Under the pieces are notes generated by a model. The model was not told the origin of the DNA, ran no database searches, and saw only the letters and a program-made list of their open reading frames with translations. Both the position numbers and the translations under genes were made by a program. This document shows, one piece after another, positions 1-9,530 of a DNA stretch of 45,640 nucleotides (within the stretch, counting starts at the first letter, position 1; every line of letters begins with the position of its first letter). Origin of the DNA: Candidatus Peribacteria bacterium (lineage in GTDB: Bacteria > Patescibacteriota > Gracilibacteria > Peribacterales > Peribacteraceae); the NCBI GenBank assembly GCA_943357915.1, contig CALRGQ010000005.1, positions 1 to 45,640 of the forward strand. Direction: 5' to 3'.

Positions 1-2
1 GG

Positions 3-116
3 ATTGATGTGCCATACGAGTTCACTATTGATGTCGGACGTAATGTTGTTTCTGAGATTTTGCGTGATGGAAAAAAATTGCCAAACACCGTGCCGGTCGA
101 CGTGTTTTTTCAATAA
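3..116 (+). CDS. C-terminal end of a protein truncated by the window edge
   Basis: Open frame IDVPYEFTIDVGRNVVSEILRDGKKLPNTVPVDVFFQ* followed by a terminator-like hairpin. Confidence 0.5.
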   Translation: MDVPYEFTIDVGRNVVSEILRDGKKLPNTVPVDVFFQ

Positions 117-146
117 AAAAAGACCCCATTTCTGGAGTCTTTTCTT
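116..146. terminator. Bidirectional terminator-like hairpin
   Basis: AAAGACCCCA-TTTC-TGGAGTCTTTTCTT between convergent ORFs. Confidence 0.6.
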
Positions 147-157
147 GAATATACCAA

Positions 158-415
158 TTACATTGGCTTTTTGCTGTCGCAGCAGCCACCTGATCCACAG
201 CCTTTGCTGCAGGAGGCTACCTTGTAGACTCCGGCAAGTCCGACGAGGATGTATACAATTGCTTCAACTTGCATCCATGAACCAACGAGCTTGTGCACGA
301 CGTTCCAGTCAGCACCGCCACCAACAAGCCATCCGAGACCAACAAGGCCCCAGTTCAGAGCGCCGACAGTCACGAGTACGCAGGCAACCATGCCTAAAGG
401 ATTTTTCTGACACAT
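158..415 (-). CDS. DUF378-family small membrane protein
   Basis: 85 aa, 'GALNWGLVGL' motif and two hydrophobic segments typical of DUF378; Cys-rich tail. Confidence 0.75.
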   Translation of the reverse strand: MCQKNPLGMVACVLVTVGALNWGLVGLGWLVGGGADWNVVHKLVGSWMQVEAIVYILVGLAGVYKVASCSKGCGSGGCCDSKKPM

Positions 416-640
416 AACAGAAGTAGGGAAGGAATAAGAGCACTCTTGTTATAGAATTCTGGCAGGTTCACTGCAACTTTTTCCCTTGTACAAGCAGAAA
501 GATTTATGCCGAAATCATTTTTGTATACATTTGTTGAACAGAGAAGCTGCTTTCTGAACTACGGGAGGTGTATGAGGTGGCGAAAGGCGAGGGATTTTGA
601 GGAGACTGTTAATGCTAGTGCATTGATATAGTATGTCGAC

Positions 641-1951
641 ATGCTACTGCCCCTCTTCCTCGCAATTATTTTCATTCCCATTGCCCATGCGGAATTTAGC
701 GATGTACCGGGACATCATGCCTTCCATACTTCTATTGAGTACCTTAGAAATAAGGCGGTGATCGAAGGATATGACGATGGAACGTTTAAAGCGCACGAAA
801 AAGTATCACGTGCAGAAATGGCCACTATCCTTCTCCGAGGATTCTCAAAGAGGCGATGCGCATTTACGAAGCAAGCTTTCTCCGATGTACAACCCGATAA
901 CCATGATTGGTTCGAGCCGTACGTGTGTGCGGCAACTGAGATGAAGATTATCAATGGGTATCCTGACGGAACGTTCAGGCCGAATGATGCTGTAACACTG
1001 GCCGAAGCTGCAACGATGATGGACCGAGGATTCTTACTCGAAGGACAGGCCAGATCAAGCGGGCCATTTTGGTACAAAGAAGGAGTCGCAGACTTACTAC
1101 GTCGAGGTGCTATACCCAATAGCGTCACGAATATTCATCAAAAATTGAATCGTGGGGAGGTCATGGAAATTTTGTACAGGATTTTTCATACAGACCGATC
1201 AATTGTCGAAGGATATCCGGATATTCCGCTCGAAAAATCATACGATTATTTTCCTACCTACGATGATCATTCTCATCCGTGGCGATTTAAAGACAACACA
1301 TCCCCTTACTACGAGGACATCATGCCAATCAAGGAACACTTGGCGATAGAGCATCCTCTGGGAAGTCGTAACTTTGTGCGCATTCTCTCAACAGTAAAAG
1401 AAAGAGATGCGGCCAATAGCATTGCACGGAAGAATCGTGCATGGGTTTTGCCTACAAGTTTGACCGAGAACCTCACGCCGAATTTATACGCGGTCGTGAA
1501 GGGCCCCTTCGCTATGATCGACGCAGAAGAGAGCCTCGATCACAACTCGTATCAGTCGGGATACTATTCGTCGTATCCAAAAGACAGTTACATAAAAGAC
1601 GTCGGAGCATTCCTGTGGCCGGATACCTATCCATTCGATCAGAAAGATTATCCTCCGGGGCTACTGCAAGCTATCGCGGGTCTTGTCGGAGAGGCCTCTC
1701 TGCAGAGCCTGAAATCTGACCAAATTTACTGGAGCGAAAACATGATCAATTGGCTCTGCGGTCCCACTGGTCCTGCGTACACATTCAGCTTCACATCAGA
1801 GACTCCTGTTACTTTTGCGCTATTACAAGATAGCCCCATAGGTCACTTCCAACCTCCGCATGTTGAAGAGGTAGAAAGGAATAGCTTTTACCTGAGCGTT
1901 GTCGATGCTGGACTCATTCTACAGACCATGGACTGGTCATGTTGGGACTAA
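641..1951 (+). CDS. Exported protein with N-terminal S-layer homology (SLH) repeats
   Basis: Signal peptide, then FSDVPGHHAFHTSIEYLRNKAVIEGYDDGTFKAHEKVSRAEMATILLR and a second FSDV..YPDGTFRPNDAVTLAEAATMM repeat. Confidence 0.85.
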   Translation: MLLPLFLAIIFIPIAHAEFSDVPGHHAFHTSIEYLRNKAVIEGYDDGTFKAHEKVSRAEMATILLRGFSKRRCAFTKQAFSDVQPDNHDWFEPYVCAATEMKIINGYPDGTFRPNDAVTLAEAATMMDRGFLLEGQARSSGPFWYKEGVADLLRRGAIPNSVTNIHQKLNRGEVMEILYRIFHTDRSIVEGYPDIPLEKSYDYFPTYDDHSHPWRFKDNTSPYYEDIMPIKEHLAIEHPLGSRNFVRILSTVKERDAANSIARKNRAWVLPTSLTENLTPNLYAVVKGPFAMIDAEESLDHNSYQSGYYSSYPKDSYIKDVGAFLWPDTYPFDQKDYPPGLLQAIAGLVGEASLQSLKSDQIYWSENMINWLCGPTGPAYTFSFTSETPVTFALLQDSPIGHFQPPHVEEVERNSFYLSVVDAGLILQTMDWSCWD

Positions 1952-1961
1952 TATTTGTAAT

Positions 1962-2038
1962 TGGTGGGCGATTCAGGACTTGAACCTGAGACCTCGACAT
2001 TATCAGTGTCGCGCTCTAACCAGCTGAGCTAATCGCCC
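1962..2038 (-). tRNA. tRNA-Ile (GAT), CCA encoded
   Basis: Cloverleaf GGGCGATTAGCTCAGCTGGTTAGAGC...CTGATAA...GGTTCAAGTCC...ATCGCCCACCA on the minus strand. Confidence 0.95.
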
Positions 2039-2069
2039 ACGTGAGTGGTGAAATATATGATTGTGGGGA

Positions 2070-2125
2070 AACTAGCTGCTTGTCTCGGCGTAGTCCTCAG
2101 ACGAAGACGGAAGCTAATCGCCCAC
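2070..2125 (-). pseudogene. tRNA-Ile 5' fragment interrupted by the palindromic element
   Basis: AACTAGCTG-[33 nt]-AGCTAATCGCCCAC against intact AACCAGCTG-AGCTAATCGCCCAC (2018-2040). Confidence 0.75.
2079..2111. repeat. 33-nt imperfect palindromic element, same family
   Basis: CTTGTCTCGGCGTAGTCCTCAGACGAAGACGGA inside a tRNA-Ile fragment. Confidence 0.8.
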
Positions 2126-2291
2126 AGTAATACCGGCGATGAAAGAAAGAACAGCGAATTGTGATAGGCGAGTTGCCCGTAGCCCGCTAAGGGTACGAAC
2201 TCGCGGGACATCGGTCAATACGAAAGCGTGAAGCTGTCATAAATCAGGTCTCCGCACGTCATTGTACTATCTGCTCATTCCTCCAATCCTC

Positions 2292-2588
2292 ATGCAACCA
2301 TACGATACCTACCCGCCGATGATGAATGGTTTTTTCACGACACAGACAGCTGCGGCGATGCTTCCGGTTCTGTTTCTCATTGTTGCGCTCGAACTTATCT
2401 TCAAGAGCTTCGCACTGTGGCGTGCGGCGCGCATGGGCATGACGGGATGGTTCGCCGCTTTGCTGGTTATCAATTCAGCGGGCATCTTCCCACTGCTGTT
2501 TTTGGTATTCACGAATGCGCAATACGAAGCATTTAATGTTTTTCCTCCACGGAGCATCGTCAAAAAGAAGCGCAGTACGAAAGCGTGA
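2292..2588 (+). CDS. DUF5652-like small membrane protein
   Basis: 'ELIFKSFALWRAARMGMTGWFAALLVINSAGIFPLLFL' pattern; likely ATG at 2292. Confidence 0.65.
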   Translation: MQPYDTYPPMMNGFFTTQTAAAMLPVLFLIVALELIFKSFALWRAARMGMTGWFAALLVINSAGIFPLLFLVFTNAQYEAFNVFPPRSIVKKKRSTKA

Positions 2589-2666
2589 GTAACTGTTTGA
2601 AGAAATTTGCCCTTGAATAGTCCATTGTTTTTCTATATAATTCCTATAGTTTTCCACTATATAGTT

Positions 2667-2888
2667 ATGCAAACCTCCATTGCTATTGATCAAGTCACGA
2701 GAGATCGAGCGGCTAAGCGCGCTAAAATTGAGCGTTTGCCATTAGCTGCTGTTGTGCGACTACTCTTGAACGATTACGCCGATGGTCATCTGAGTATCGG
2801 AGTTCGTACTCTCGCTGAGCCTCTCGATGTCGATGCAAAAACCCAGAAAAAAATGGATGCAGTTGTGGAAAAATGGCGTGCGAAGTAG
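2667..2888 (+). CDS. RelB/DinJ-like antitoxin-type protein (orphan)
   Basis: MQTSIAIDQVTRDRAAKRAKIERLPLAAVVRLLLNDYADG; RHH-like N-terminus; TTGAAT-17-TATATT promoter at 2614-2642; no toxin recognised next to it. Confidence 0.5.
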   Translation: MQTSIAIDQVTRDRAAKRAKIERLPLAAVVRLLLNDYADGHLSIGVRTLAEPLDVDAKTQKKMDAVVEKWRAK

Positions 2889-3028
2889 AAGCAAGAATGA
2901 TGCCATCGGGAAGAACATCAGCATCAAAAATCCAGCATTCAAGAAGTGCTTGCTCCGCTATCTTGATCTACTCAGTGAAGATATTTCGTTCCAACGATGC
3001 ACATCATATGACACGAAAGCGTGAGTAC

Positions 3029-3958
3029 CTACTGTGTGTAGATCTCGGTAACGCTGGTGCCACTTTCTACATGCCGAATCACTTCCGCCAGCATTGGAGC
3101 AATTGCGAGTACGGTGAGACCTGAGAATGCACCAGCTTTCACAGGCATGCTATCCGTGACGACGACTTCTTTAAATGCGGCTTTGGTGAGGTTTTCATGA
3201 GCTTTGCCGGAAAATACCGGATGCGTCACTGCGGCGTAGACATCGGCGAGTGCACCGCGTTTTAGGAGTGCCTGCTTAGCCGGGATCATCGAGGAACCGG
3301 TATCGATCATGTCATCAAAGATGATGCAGGTCTTGCCCTCGATCTCGCCGACAACTTCTACTATTTCAGCTTCATGATGTGCAGTGCGATTTTTGTGCAT
3401 GATCGCTAAATCAGCACCCAGTAGATCAGCAAATTTCTTTGCGCGTTTGGCGCCGCCGGCGTCCGGAGCGACCACGACGGTGTTTTTGAGATTCTTCTTG
3501 CGGAAATAATCAGCAAAGATCATTCGTGCGTCCAGTGCATCGACAGGCACACTGAAGAATCCTTGGATTTGATCCGAATGGAGATCCAGCGTGATCACGT
3601 GATCAGCACCTGCGCTTTCTAGGAGCTGCGCCACCAGTTTGGCAGAAATAGGCTCACGTGGCTGCGCTACACGATCCTGACGAGCGTAGGGAAAATGCGG
3701 GATGATGACGTGGACAGCACTTGCGAAGCTAAGCTTGGCGGCTTGGCACATCAAATACAGTTCCATGAGATCTTCATTCGGATTCAGTGTGCCAGTTTGC
3801 AAAATATAGACGTCTTTGCCGCGGAGAGTCTCTCCGTACTTCACATATCGCTCACCGCAGCTAAATGCTTTCAGAGAAACTTTGCCAAGCTGAGCCCCCA
3901 GTTCTTTCGCAAGAGCTGTTGCGAGTAGGGGATGCGATGATCCGGCGAAGAGGTGCAT
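3029..3958 (-). CDS. prs: Ribose-phosphate pyrophosphokinase
   Basis: MHLFAGSSHPLLATALAKELG..., PPi/ribose-P loop 'CIIFDDMIDTGSSM', 'ITLDLHSDQIQGFF'; start moved to 3958. Confidence 0.95.
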   Translation of the reverse strand: MHLFAGSSHPLLATALAKELGAQLGKVSLKAFSCGERYVKYGETLRGKDVYILQTGTLNPNEDLMELYLMCQAAKLSFASAVHVIIPHFPYARQDRVAQPREPISAKLVAQLLESAGADHVITLDLHSDQIQGFFSVPVDALDARMIFADYFRKKNLKNTVVVAPDAGGAKRAKKFADLLGADLAIMHKNRTAHHEAEIVEVVGEIEGKTCIIFDDMIDTGSSMIPAKQALLKRGALADVYAAVTHPVFSGKAHENLTKAAFKEVVVTDSMPVKAGAFSGLTVLAIAPMLAEVIRHVESGTSVTEIYTQ

Positions 3959-4024
3959 CAGCTCTATTATACCATAGAATCGTTCGTTAGTTTTTGGTGA
4001 ATTTCTGCAGGTATACTCTCGTTC

Positions 4025-4519
4025 GTGCACCGCCAAACGTCGCCCATCAGTCCCCAGCGAATACTTCTTGATGCCATTCTCATCGGATGGGTGATTATCA
4101 CCATTGGTGGCGTCTACAGGACGTTTACCCATCAGACACCACCGATACTCGCTGGACTGACTTTTTTTAGTTACGGCATGCTGGCGCCGTATCAGAAGGA
4201 TAGTGATATCAATACAGAGCCAGTCGTGATCGCATGGGATGCATCTGGTGCAAGCACACTTTTGCGGATCGAGAAATATTTTCCCGGTGTCCGTGGCGAA
4301 CGTAATTCACGGATGAGACTCGAAAAAATGAAGCAAGATTTACCAAGTATGCAGAGTCAGTACAAACCGATCCTCACGCAGATTTTGCAGCATGAACGCG
4401 CGGCTGGGCATGAGTATGTCCGTTTGGATTTGGTCTGGGAAACGTGGCCGCGGTCGCCACTGGGTTATGACGCGCTCCGTATGCAATCAGAACGTTATTT
4501 CATTACGCAGATCCCATGA
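4025..4519 (+). CDS. Hypothetical protein
   Basis: 164 aa ORF with GTG start, overlaps the next gene by 4 nt. Confidence 0.65.
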   Translation: MHRQTSPISPQRILLDAILIGWVIITIGGVYRTFTHQTPPILAGLTFFSYGMLAPYQKDSDINTEPVVIAWDASGASTLLRIEKYFPGVRGERNSRMRLEKMKQDLPSMQSQYKPILTQILQHERAAGHEYVRLDLVWETWPRSPLGYDALRMQSERYFITQIP

Positions 4520-5421
4520 TTTCTACGTTCACGCATCGTTACGACCATTTCTTTCACCAGGAGACTTCACCGCATTTGCTTGCCATTGTTCGTATCGCGC
4601 TTGGACTTTTCGTTATGCTCTACTGGTATACGCAATGGTCGTTCGCACGCCTTTTTTCGACGGATGGCATATTTTTTCCGCTCGTGCAGATGTCAGATCC
4701 CATCAGTTTTTTTCTGCTTCATCCGCCGTTGTGGTTTATGCACAGCTTCTTTGCTTTGGTATTTTTGTTTCTGACGTTCTTTACGGTCGGGTTCCGTACT
4801 CGCACCAGTGCCTTCGTCATCCTTATGGCGTTCGCGTACTTTCATTTTTTGTCGCAGTGGCAGATGATGACATCTTTTTATCGGCTGTTCTGTTTTTCGT
4901 TTGTCGTCTTTCTTATACCTGGTGGTGACCGTGCGTTTTCAGTGGCGATGTGGCAAAAGCACGGATCATTGTTTGCATGGGAACCGGTCTCGATTTTTTC
5001 TCAACGGTTGCTGTCATTTCAGGTCACCGCCACGTACTTCTGTGTCAGTTGGCAGAAGCTGCTTATTCCTGAGTGGTTCAGTGGAGGAATGTTGCTACAG
5101 GGTTTTACCGGCCGCTGGGCGACGCCCGTTGGGTTTTGGCTAGCTCGGACGTTATCTCCTCGCGTGATCGATGCCATGCTGCTTGTGAGTATATTTGGTG
5201 AGTGTCTTATGCCGTTTATGTTTTGGATTAGACGACTACAGCCTTTTGCCTTCATCTTTGGTTTTCTGTTTCATACGATGATCACGTTCACGCTGAATAT
5301 TTGGGAATTCCAGTTTTTGGTGCCGCTCTATATCGTATTCTTACGTCCGGATGAGATCTTTGAGTTCTGCCGAAGACGGAGCAGGGGACGAATCAGCGTG
5401 CATCCGGCGATGCCCGCTTGA
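4516..5421 (+). CDS. HTTM-domain (vitamin K-dependent gamma-carboxylase-like) membrane protein
   Basis: 'LLAIVRIALGLFVMLYWYTQWSFARLFSTDGIFFP' start and repeated TM helices typical of HTTM proteins. Confidence 0.75.
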   Translation: MISTFTHRYDHFFHQETSPHLLAIVRIALGLFVMLYWYTQWSFARLFSTDGIFFPLVQMSDPISFFLLHPPLWFMHSFFALVFLFLTFFTVGFRTRTSAFVILMAFAYFHFLSQWQMMTSFYRLFCFSFVVFLIPGGDRAFSVAMWQKHGSLFAWEPVSIFSQRLLSFQVTATYFCVSWQKLLIPEWFSGGMLLQGFTGRWATPVGFWLARTLSPRVIDAMLLVSIFGECLMPFMFWIRRLQPFAFIFGFLFHTMITFTLNIWEFQFLVPLYIVFLRPDEIFEFCRRRSRGRISVHPAMPA

Positions 5422-5438
5422 GGTATAGTGAGGCACAC

Positions 5439-6002
5439 ATGCATCTTCGTTCTTCTCAGATTCGCGGAATACCGGTCATCGATGATGGTTCGCAGCAGAT
5501 TGCAGGGTTTCTCAATGCTCCGTTTATCGATCCTGATACCGGACGCATTTTTGGTTTTTTCGTGTTTTCTGCCATGATTGGCGTTAGCGATCTTTTTCTG
5601 CAGACACCAGACATAGTCGCATGGGGCACACGAGTCCATGTCCGCAGTGCAGACTGCCTTTCGCCGCCGGAGGAACTGATTCGTTTGAGGAGTTTTTTTG
5701 AAGATCCTCGTCGTGTCATCGGTCAAACTATTCGGACCAAAGAGACGAATCGGAAGCTTGGTATCTGTAGTGACGTGCAGTTCAATACGCGTCATTTCAT
5801 GACTGAATGGATTTTCCCTCGCAAGTTCTTTATTGCCCGGCAGCCTCTCCCAATGACCGACGTTCTTGAGGTAACGCCGGAGGCGATCTGGGTGAAAGAT
5901 CCTCTTAGGCCTCAAAAAATAGAAGTGCCAGCAGAAGAATCCGTGATGAGCGCAGTTCTGCCGGATGTATTGCCTGCCGTTCAAACGAGACGAAAGTCTT
6001 GA
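5439..6002 (+). CDS. PRC-barrel-like domain protein
   Basis: 'LRSSQIRGIPVIDDGSQQIAGFLNAPFIDPDTGRIFGFFV' PRC-barrel pattern. Confidence 0.65.
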   Translation: MHLRSSQIRGIPVIDDGSQQIAGFLNAPFIDPDTGRIFGFFVFSAMIGVSDLFLQTPDIVAWGTRVHVRSADCLSPPEELIRLRSFFEDPRRVIGQTIRTKETNRKLGICSDVQFNTRHFMTEWIFPRKFFIARQPLPMTDVLEVTPEAIWVKDPLRPQKIEVPAEESVMSAVLPDVLPAVQTRRKS

Positions 6003-6009
6003 AACAAAA

Positions 6010-6033
6010 AAACCCTCCGCGAGGGGAGGGTTT
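6010..6033. terminator. Intrinsic terminator-like hairpin
   Basis: AAACCCTCC-GCGAGG-GGAGGGTTT just after the 6002 stop. Confidence 0.7.
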
Positions 6034-6062
6034 GAATTCTTATGTACGTAGTCTCTTTGCGC

Positions 6063-6416
6063 TTAGGCTCCGAAGAGGTTATTGACCAAGCTGACGATGA
6101 CGCGAGCGAAGAGAATCACGATAATACCGATCACAACGTAAATGATCGTTTGCTTGGCCTTGTCCTTCTGAGCTTCATCTCCGCCTGAGATGATGAGTCT
6201 GATGCCGGCGACGATAACGAAGATAACGGCAATCAAGAGAATAAAGTTAAGAACAACTCCCACGACCTCAATAATGATCGACATGATGTCATCGACAGTT
6301 GTTCCTTCTTGGAGACCCTGAATCGTTCCCGGATCAGGGAGAGCGGCGAACGCTTTACCAACAGCAAACTGCGTGGCGGCGAATGCACCGGTTACTTGAG
6401 CGAGAAATTTTTTCAT
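6063..6416 (-). CDS. TrbC/VirB2-like or pilin-like small two-TM protein
   Basis: Signal peptide plus two long TM helices, 'GIRLIISGGDEAQKDKAKQTIIYVVIGIIVILFARVIVSLV'. Confidence 0.65.
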   Translation of the reverse strand: MKKFLAQVTGAFAATQFAVGKAFAALPDPGTIQGLQEGTTVDDIMSIIIEVVGVVLNFILLIAVIFVIVAGIRLIISGGDEAQKDKAKQTIIYVVIGIIVILFARVIVSLVNNLFGA

Positions 6417-6492
6417 AGAGAGGTTTGGTGAGAGGAAACGTTGGTCATTATCTAGGGCTGAGCGTTACTCCGCAAGTGCATTTGTCCTAGTT

Positions 6493-7038
6493 TTACTCTT
6501 TATGCAAAAAGGCGAGAATGATGATGAGCAGTGCGGGTAGTGCAAACCAGAGTTCTTGATAGACAATCATCAACTGCATCAGCGTGGAACTGGCAGGGGA
6601 TGCGTTTGCTATCAATCCAGCATCCAATATTCCGCTACCGGCGGCGTAACTCAGGATCGTGGAGACAATCAGTCCAGCTGCGGCGAAGCCAAAGAGTCCG
6701 GTATAAACTAGCGTGAGGATAGAACCGGCTTCTTTATCGTACGATACAAATATCCCGGACTTAATCATGAAGATGATGATGCAGAGTGCGAAGAGAATGA
6801 TCTTTGCGAGTGCGATCATCGTGGCATCAAGCGGAATTCCCATCGATGCCATTGTGACGCCAGAACTTTCTAGTATCTGCGCTAGTAGGTGCCTAAGGCC
6901 TTCTACTGTGATTGATGCAATATAGGTACCAAGAATGATCATCATTGATTTCGGTTTTCCTATGATGAAAATATAGCTCATCACGATGGCGAAACAGGCA
7001 ACGATGAACAGATCCAAGCTCAGTGATATCTGGGGCAT
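6493..7038 (-). CDS. Polytopic membrane protein, hypothetical
   Basis: 181 aa, multiple hydrophobic helices. Confidence 0.6.
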   Translation of the reverse strand: MPQISLSLDLFIVACFAIVMSYIFIIGKPKSMMIILGTYIASITVEGLRHLLAQILESSGVTMASMGIPLDATMIALAKIILFALCIIIFMIKSGIFVSYDKEAGSILTLVYTGLFGFAAAGLIVSTILSYAAGSGILDAGLIANASPASSTLMQLMIVYQELWFALPALLIIILAFLHKE

Positions 7039-7195
7039 GGGTGTTAGTGTAGCGGAACAGATTTATGAAGAGTGAAGAGTGAAAAGTAAAAAAATGGACG
7101 ATTATAAAGCGTAATACTGCTACTATCAGATCGTATCTACTCTTCTTTGCTACTGTTATTTTTCACTTTTCATTTTTAGTTCTTCACTTCTATTT

Positions 7196-8065
7196 GTGCG
7201 TCACGGATTCCTCCTTATCGATAAACCACGCGGACCCACCAGTCACGACGTGGTTGCTATTGTGCGCAGATCTTTCGGTGAGAAAAAAATCGGACATCTA
7301 GGAACGTTAGATCCACTGGCTGATGGCTTGATGGTGCTTGCGGTTGGTAGTAAAGCGCTCAAAGTCGTCGAGCTGTTTGGTAAACTTTCAAAAACGTATA
7401 TTGCGGAGATGACACTGGGCGCCAGGAGTACGACGTATGATGCTGAAGGAATGATCTCGCAGACGAAATTGAAAGCCGGATGGCTGCCTCCGGATGACGC
7501 CTCACGCATTCAGGCGCTGATCGACGATCGGTTTCTTGGGAAAATTCAGCAAGTACCGCCGGCGTTTTCGGCTGTGCACGTTGGTGGAGAACGTGCGTAT
7601 AAGAAAGCGATGCGAGGCGAAAATGTAGAGATGCAAGCACGTGAAACGACGATCAGCGAATGCAAAGTGACGGAGTATGCGTATCCGGTCCTGAAGCTTT
7701 CCGTGAACTGTAGTTCAGGAACCTATATTCGTTCACTCGCGCATGACTTAGGCGAGAGCATGGGCTGCGGCGCGTATCTTGCAGCTCTTCGACGCACAAA
7801 AGTAGGGGAGTGGAACGTGAAGAACGCCAGAACTCCCGGTGAAGCCATGTGGGCTGACGTCATGCCGCTCAAAGATATTCTTGCCGGTTTTGCGGGTCGT
7901 GAACTCACTGATGATGAAATGAAAGAGATTAGCCACGGCCGCATGATTTCCGGAACAATGGATCCTGCACTGCCATTTTTCGCCTGGCATGGAGGTCTCC
8001 CGGTAGCGCTCCTAGAGCGCGCTCGTCATGATGAGGGGAAATTGAAGCCGAGGAAGGTGTTGTAA
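7196..8065 (+). CDS. truB: tRNA pseudouridine(55) synthase
   Basis: GFLLIDKPRGPTSHDVV...KIGHLGTLDPLADGLMVLAVG...; GTG start. Confidence 0.95.
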   Translation: MRHGFLLIDKPRGPTSHDVVAIVRRSFGEKKIGHLGTLDPLADGLMVLAVGSKALKVVELFGKLSKTYIAEMTLGARSTTYDAEGMISQTKLKAGWLPPDDASRIQALIDDRFLGKIQQVPPAFSAVHVGGERAYKKAMRGENVEMQARETTISECKVTEYAYPVLKLSVNCSSGTYIRSLAHDLGESMGCGAYLAALRRTKVGEWNVKNARTPGEAMWADVMPLKDILAGFAGRELTDDEMKEISHGRMISGTMDPALPFFAWHGGLPVALLERARHDEGKLKPRKVL

Positions 8066-8097
8066 AGATGAGAATGAAAGCAGGATTCTTTGATGTT

Positions 8098-8502
8098 CTA
8101 TAAATCCTTATCATCTACTTTAAATTTTCGTTTCGCATATCGAAATTGAATTTCGCCTACTTCAAAAAATCCTTCTTGACCTAAAATTGCCTTAAATTGG
8201 TCGGACATATTGGGCAGAAATACCACATTGGTTTTAATCGCACTGCCACAAAATTCTATGACTACATCATGACGATATCCTTTTTTAACTGCACCTCCCA
8301 CTCCTTCAATGGAGATTTCTATTCCATTTTCTTTGATGTCATCAATCCCCACAATTGCCGCATATTCTTCATCAATAAGATTGAGAGATGATCCAGAATC
8401 TACTAATGCTTCCATCGCAACATAATTATTCCCATTTCTTAAAACTATTGGGAGCATTGGCCACAAAGAACTTTCGATTTGTATATAGGGGAATTCCATC
8501 AC
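8098..8502 (-). CDS. Retropepsin-like aspartic protease domain protein
   Basis: 'VAMEALVDSGSSLNLIDEEYAAIVGI' D-S/T-G motif and 'ILGQEGFF' near the C-terminus. Confidence 0.65.
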   Translation of the reverse strand: MMEFPYIQIESSLWPMLPIVLRNGNNYVAMEALVDSGSSLNLIDEEYAAIVGIDDIKENGIEISIEGVGGAVKKGYRHDVVIEFCGSAIKTNVVFLPNMSDQFKAILGQEGFFEVGEIQFRYAKRKFKVDDKDL

Positions 8503-8503
8503 A

Positions 8504-8704
8504 TTAAAGAATTTTTCCGCAAAAATGCCTAATCAGATTTGGGAAATGTGTAATGATCGGGTTTTTCATACCTTTTCCCTTCGCAGATTCAAAAACACCT
8601 TTAGCTGAGTTGCCAGATACTACAACCGTTTTACGATCAGATCTGAGGGCTACCCACTTCCCTTTGTATTTTTGAGCCATTGCTGTGCGATTGAGAGTAG
8701 TCAT
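8504..8704 (-). CDS. DUF5678-like small protein
   Basis: 'YKGKWVALRSDRKTVVVSGNSAKGVFESAKGKGMKNPIITHFP' pattern; two nt upstream of the protease-like gene. Confidence 0.6.
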   Translation of the reverse strand: MTTLNRTAMAQKYKGKWVALRSDRKTVVVSGNSAKGVFESAKGKGMKNPIITHFPNLIRHFCGKIL

Positions 8705-8762
8705 AGTGGATAATTGTATCACAATTGAAAGACCCCTCATATTTTATCATCAGACTCAATTT

Positions 8763-9287
8763 CTAGACAATGAATCTCTTTTCCATAATGTACTGCTTGC
8801 CTTCGCTGTGTATGCGTTGTGGCGCAATAACTTCTCGCACGATCTTGAATCCTGCTTTCTCATACGTTCGAATCACTCTTGAGTGAACGGTGTCAACGGT
8901 AAGCCAGACTCTACTAACTCCATATTCCTTCGATACATGTTCAGAAAGTACTGACATAACCTCGGATCCATAGCCTTTGTCCCAAGTTGTTTTATCGCCA
9001 ATCATGATGCCAATACTGATACCTTCTTCGTTTCGGTGAGATGGATCTGTTGCTACGAAATGTATTCCACAGGTACCGATCGGCTTCAGGTTTTCATCAC
9101 AAATGATTAAAACTTTTTGATCCTTTCTTTGTAGCACTTCTTCTAGCCATTTTTTCTCCTCCTCGGCTGTTTTTGTTTCTTGGATCACATGATGCATAAC
9201 CTCAGCATCCGCTGCCCACTTCGTGCATATCTCAAGATCGTCCATGGTAATAGGCCGCAGAGTGATTCTTTGACCTCGTATTTCCAT
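8763..9287 (-). CDS. GNAT-family N-acetyltransferase
   Basis: 'ITLRPITMDDLE...PIGTCGIHFV...ISIGIMIGDKTTWDKGYGSEVMSVLSEHVSKEYGVSRVWLTVDTVHSRVIRTYEKAGFKIV'. Confidence 0.9.
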   Translation of the reverse strand: MEIRGQRITLRPITMDDLEICTKWAADAEVMHHVIQETKTAEEEKKWLEEVLQRKDQKVLIICDENLKPIGTCGIHFVATDPSHRNEEGISIGIMIGDKTTWDKGYGSEVMSVLSEHVSKEYGVSRVWLTVDTVHSRVIRTYEKAGFKIVREVIAPQRIHSEGKQYIMEKRFIV

Positions 9288-9417
9288 AGGCAAATATTCT
9301 GCTTTTGATGTTAAAAACACAATGTTGGATAGGACGGTTCTGTTTTTCACATGGCAAGGTTCTATACAATGATCATGTTGATGATGCCGAGTGCCTCACG
9401 TAGTATGGCGACGGTCT

Positions 9418-9493
9418 GGATCGGTAGCTCAGTTGGTAGAGCAGGAGACTCTTAATCTCTTGGTCGTGGGTTCAAGTCCCACCCGATCCACCA
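9418..9493 (+). tRNA. tRNA-Lys (CTT), CCA encoded
   Basis: GGATCGGTAGCTCAGTTGGTAGAGC...CTCTTAA...GGTTCAAGTCCCACCCGATCCACCA. Confidence 0.95.
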
Positions 9494-9495
9494 AG

Positions 9496-9523
9496 TTGAC
9501 ATAACTGGACAAATATATATAAT
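9496..9523 (+). promoter_or_regulatory. Sigma70-type promoter
   Basis: TTGACA-16-TATAAT; predicted TSS one nt before ATG 9531. Confidence 0.7.
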
Positions 9524-9530
9524 ACATATT

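Noticed and set aside
3695-3928. ORFs antisense to prs, and similar antisense ORFs inside ftsZ, dnaA and thrS
   Set aside because: Shadow ORFs on the opposite strand of strongly identified genes.
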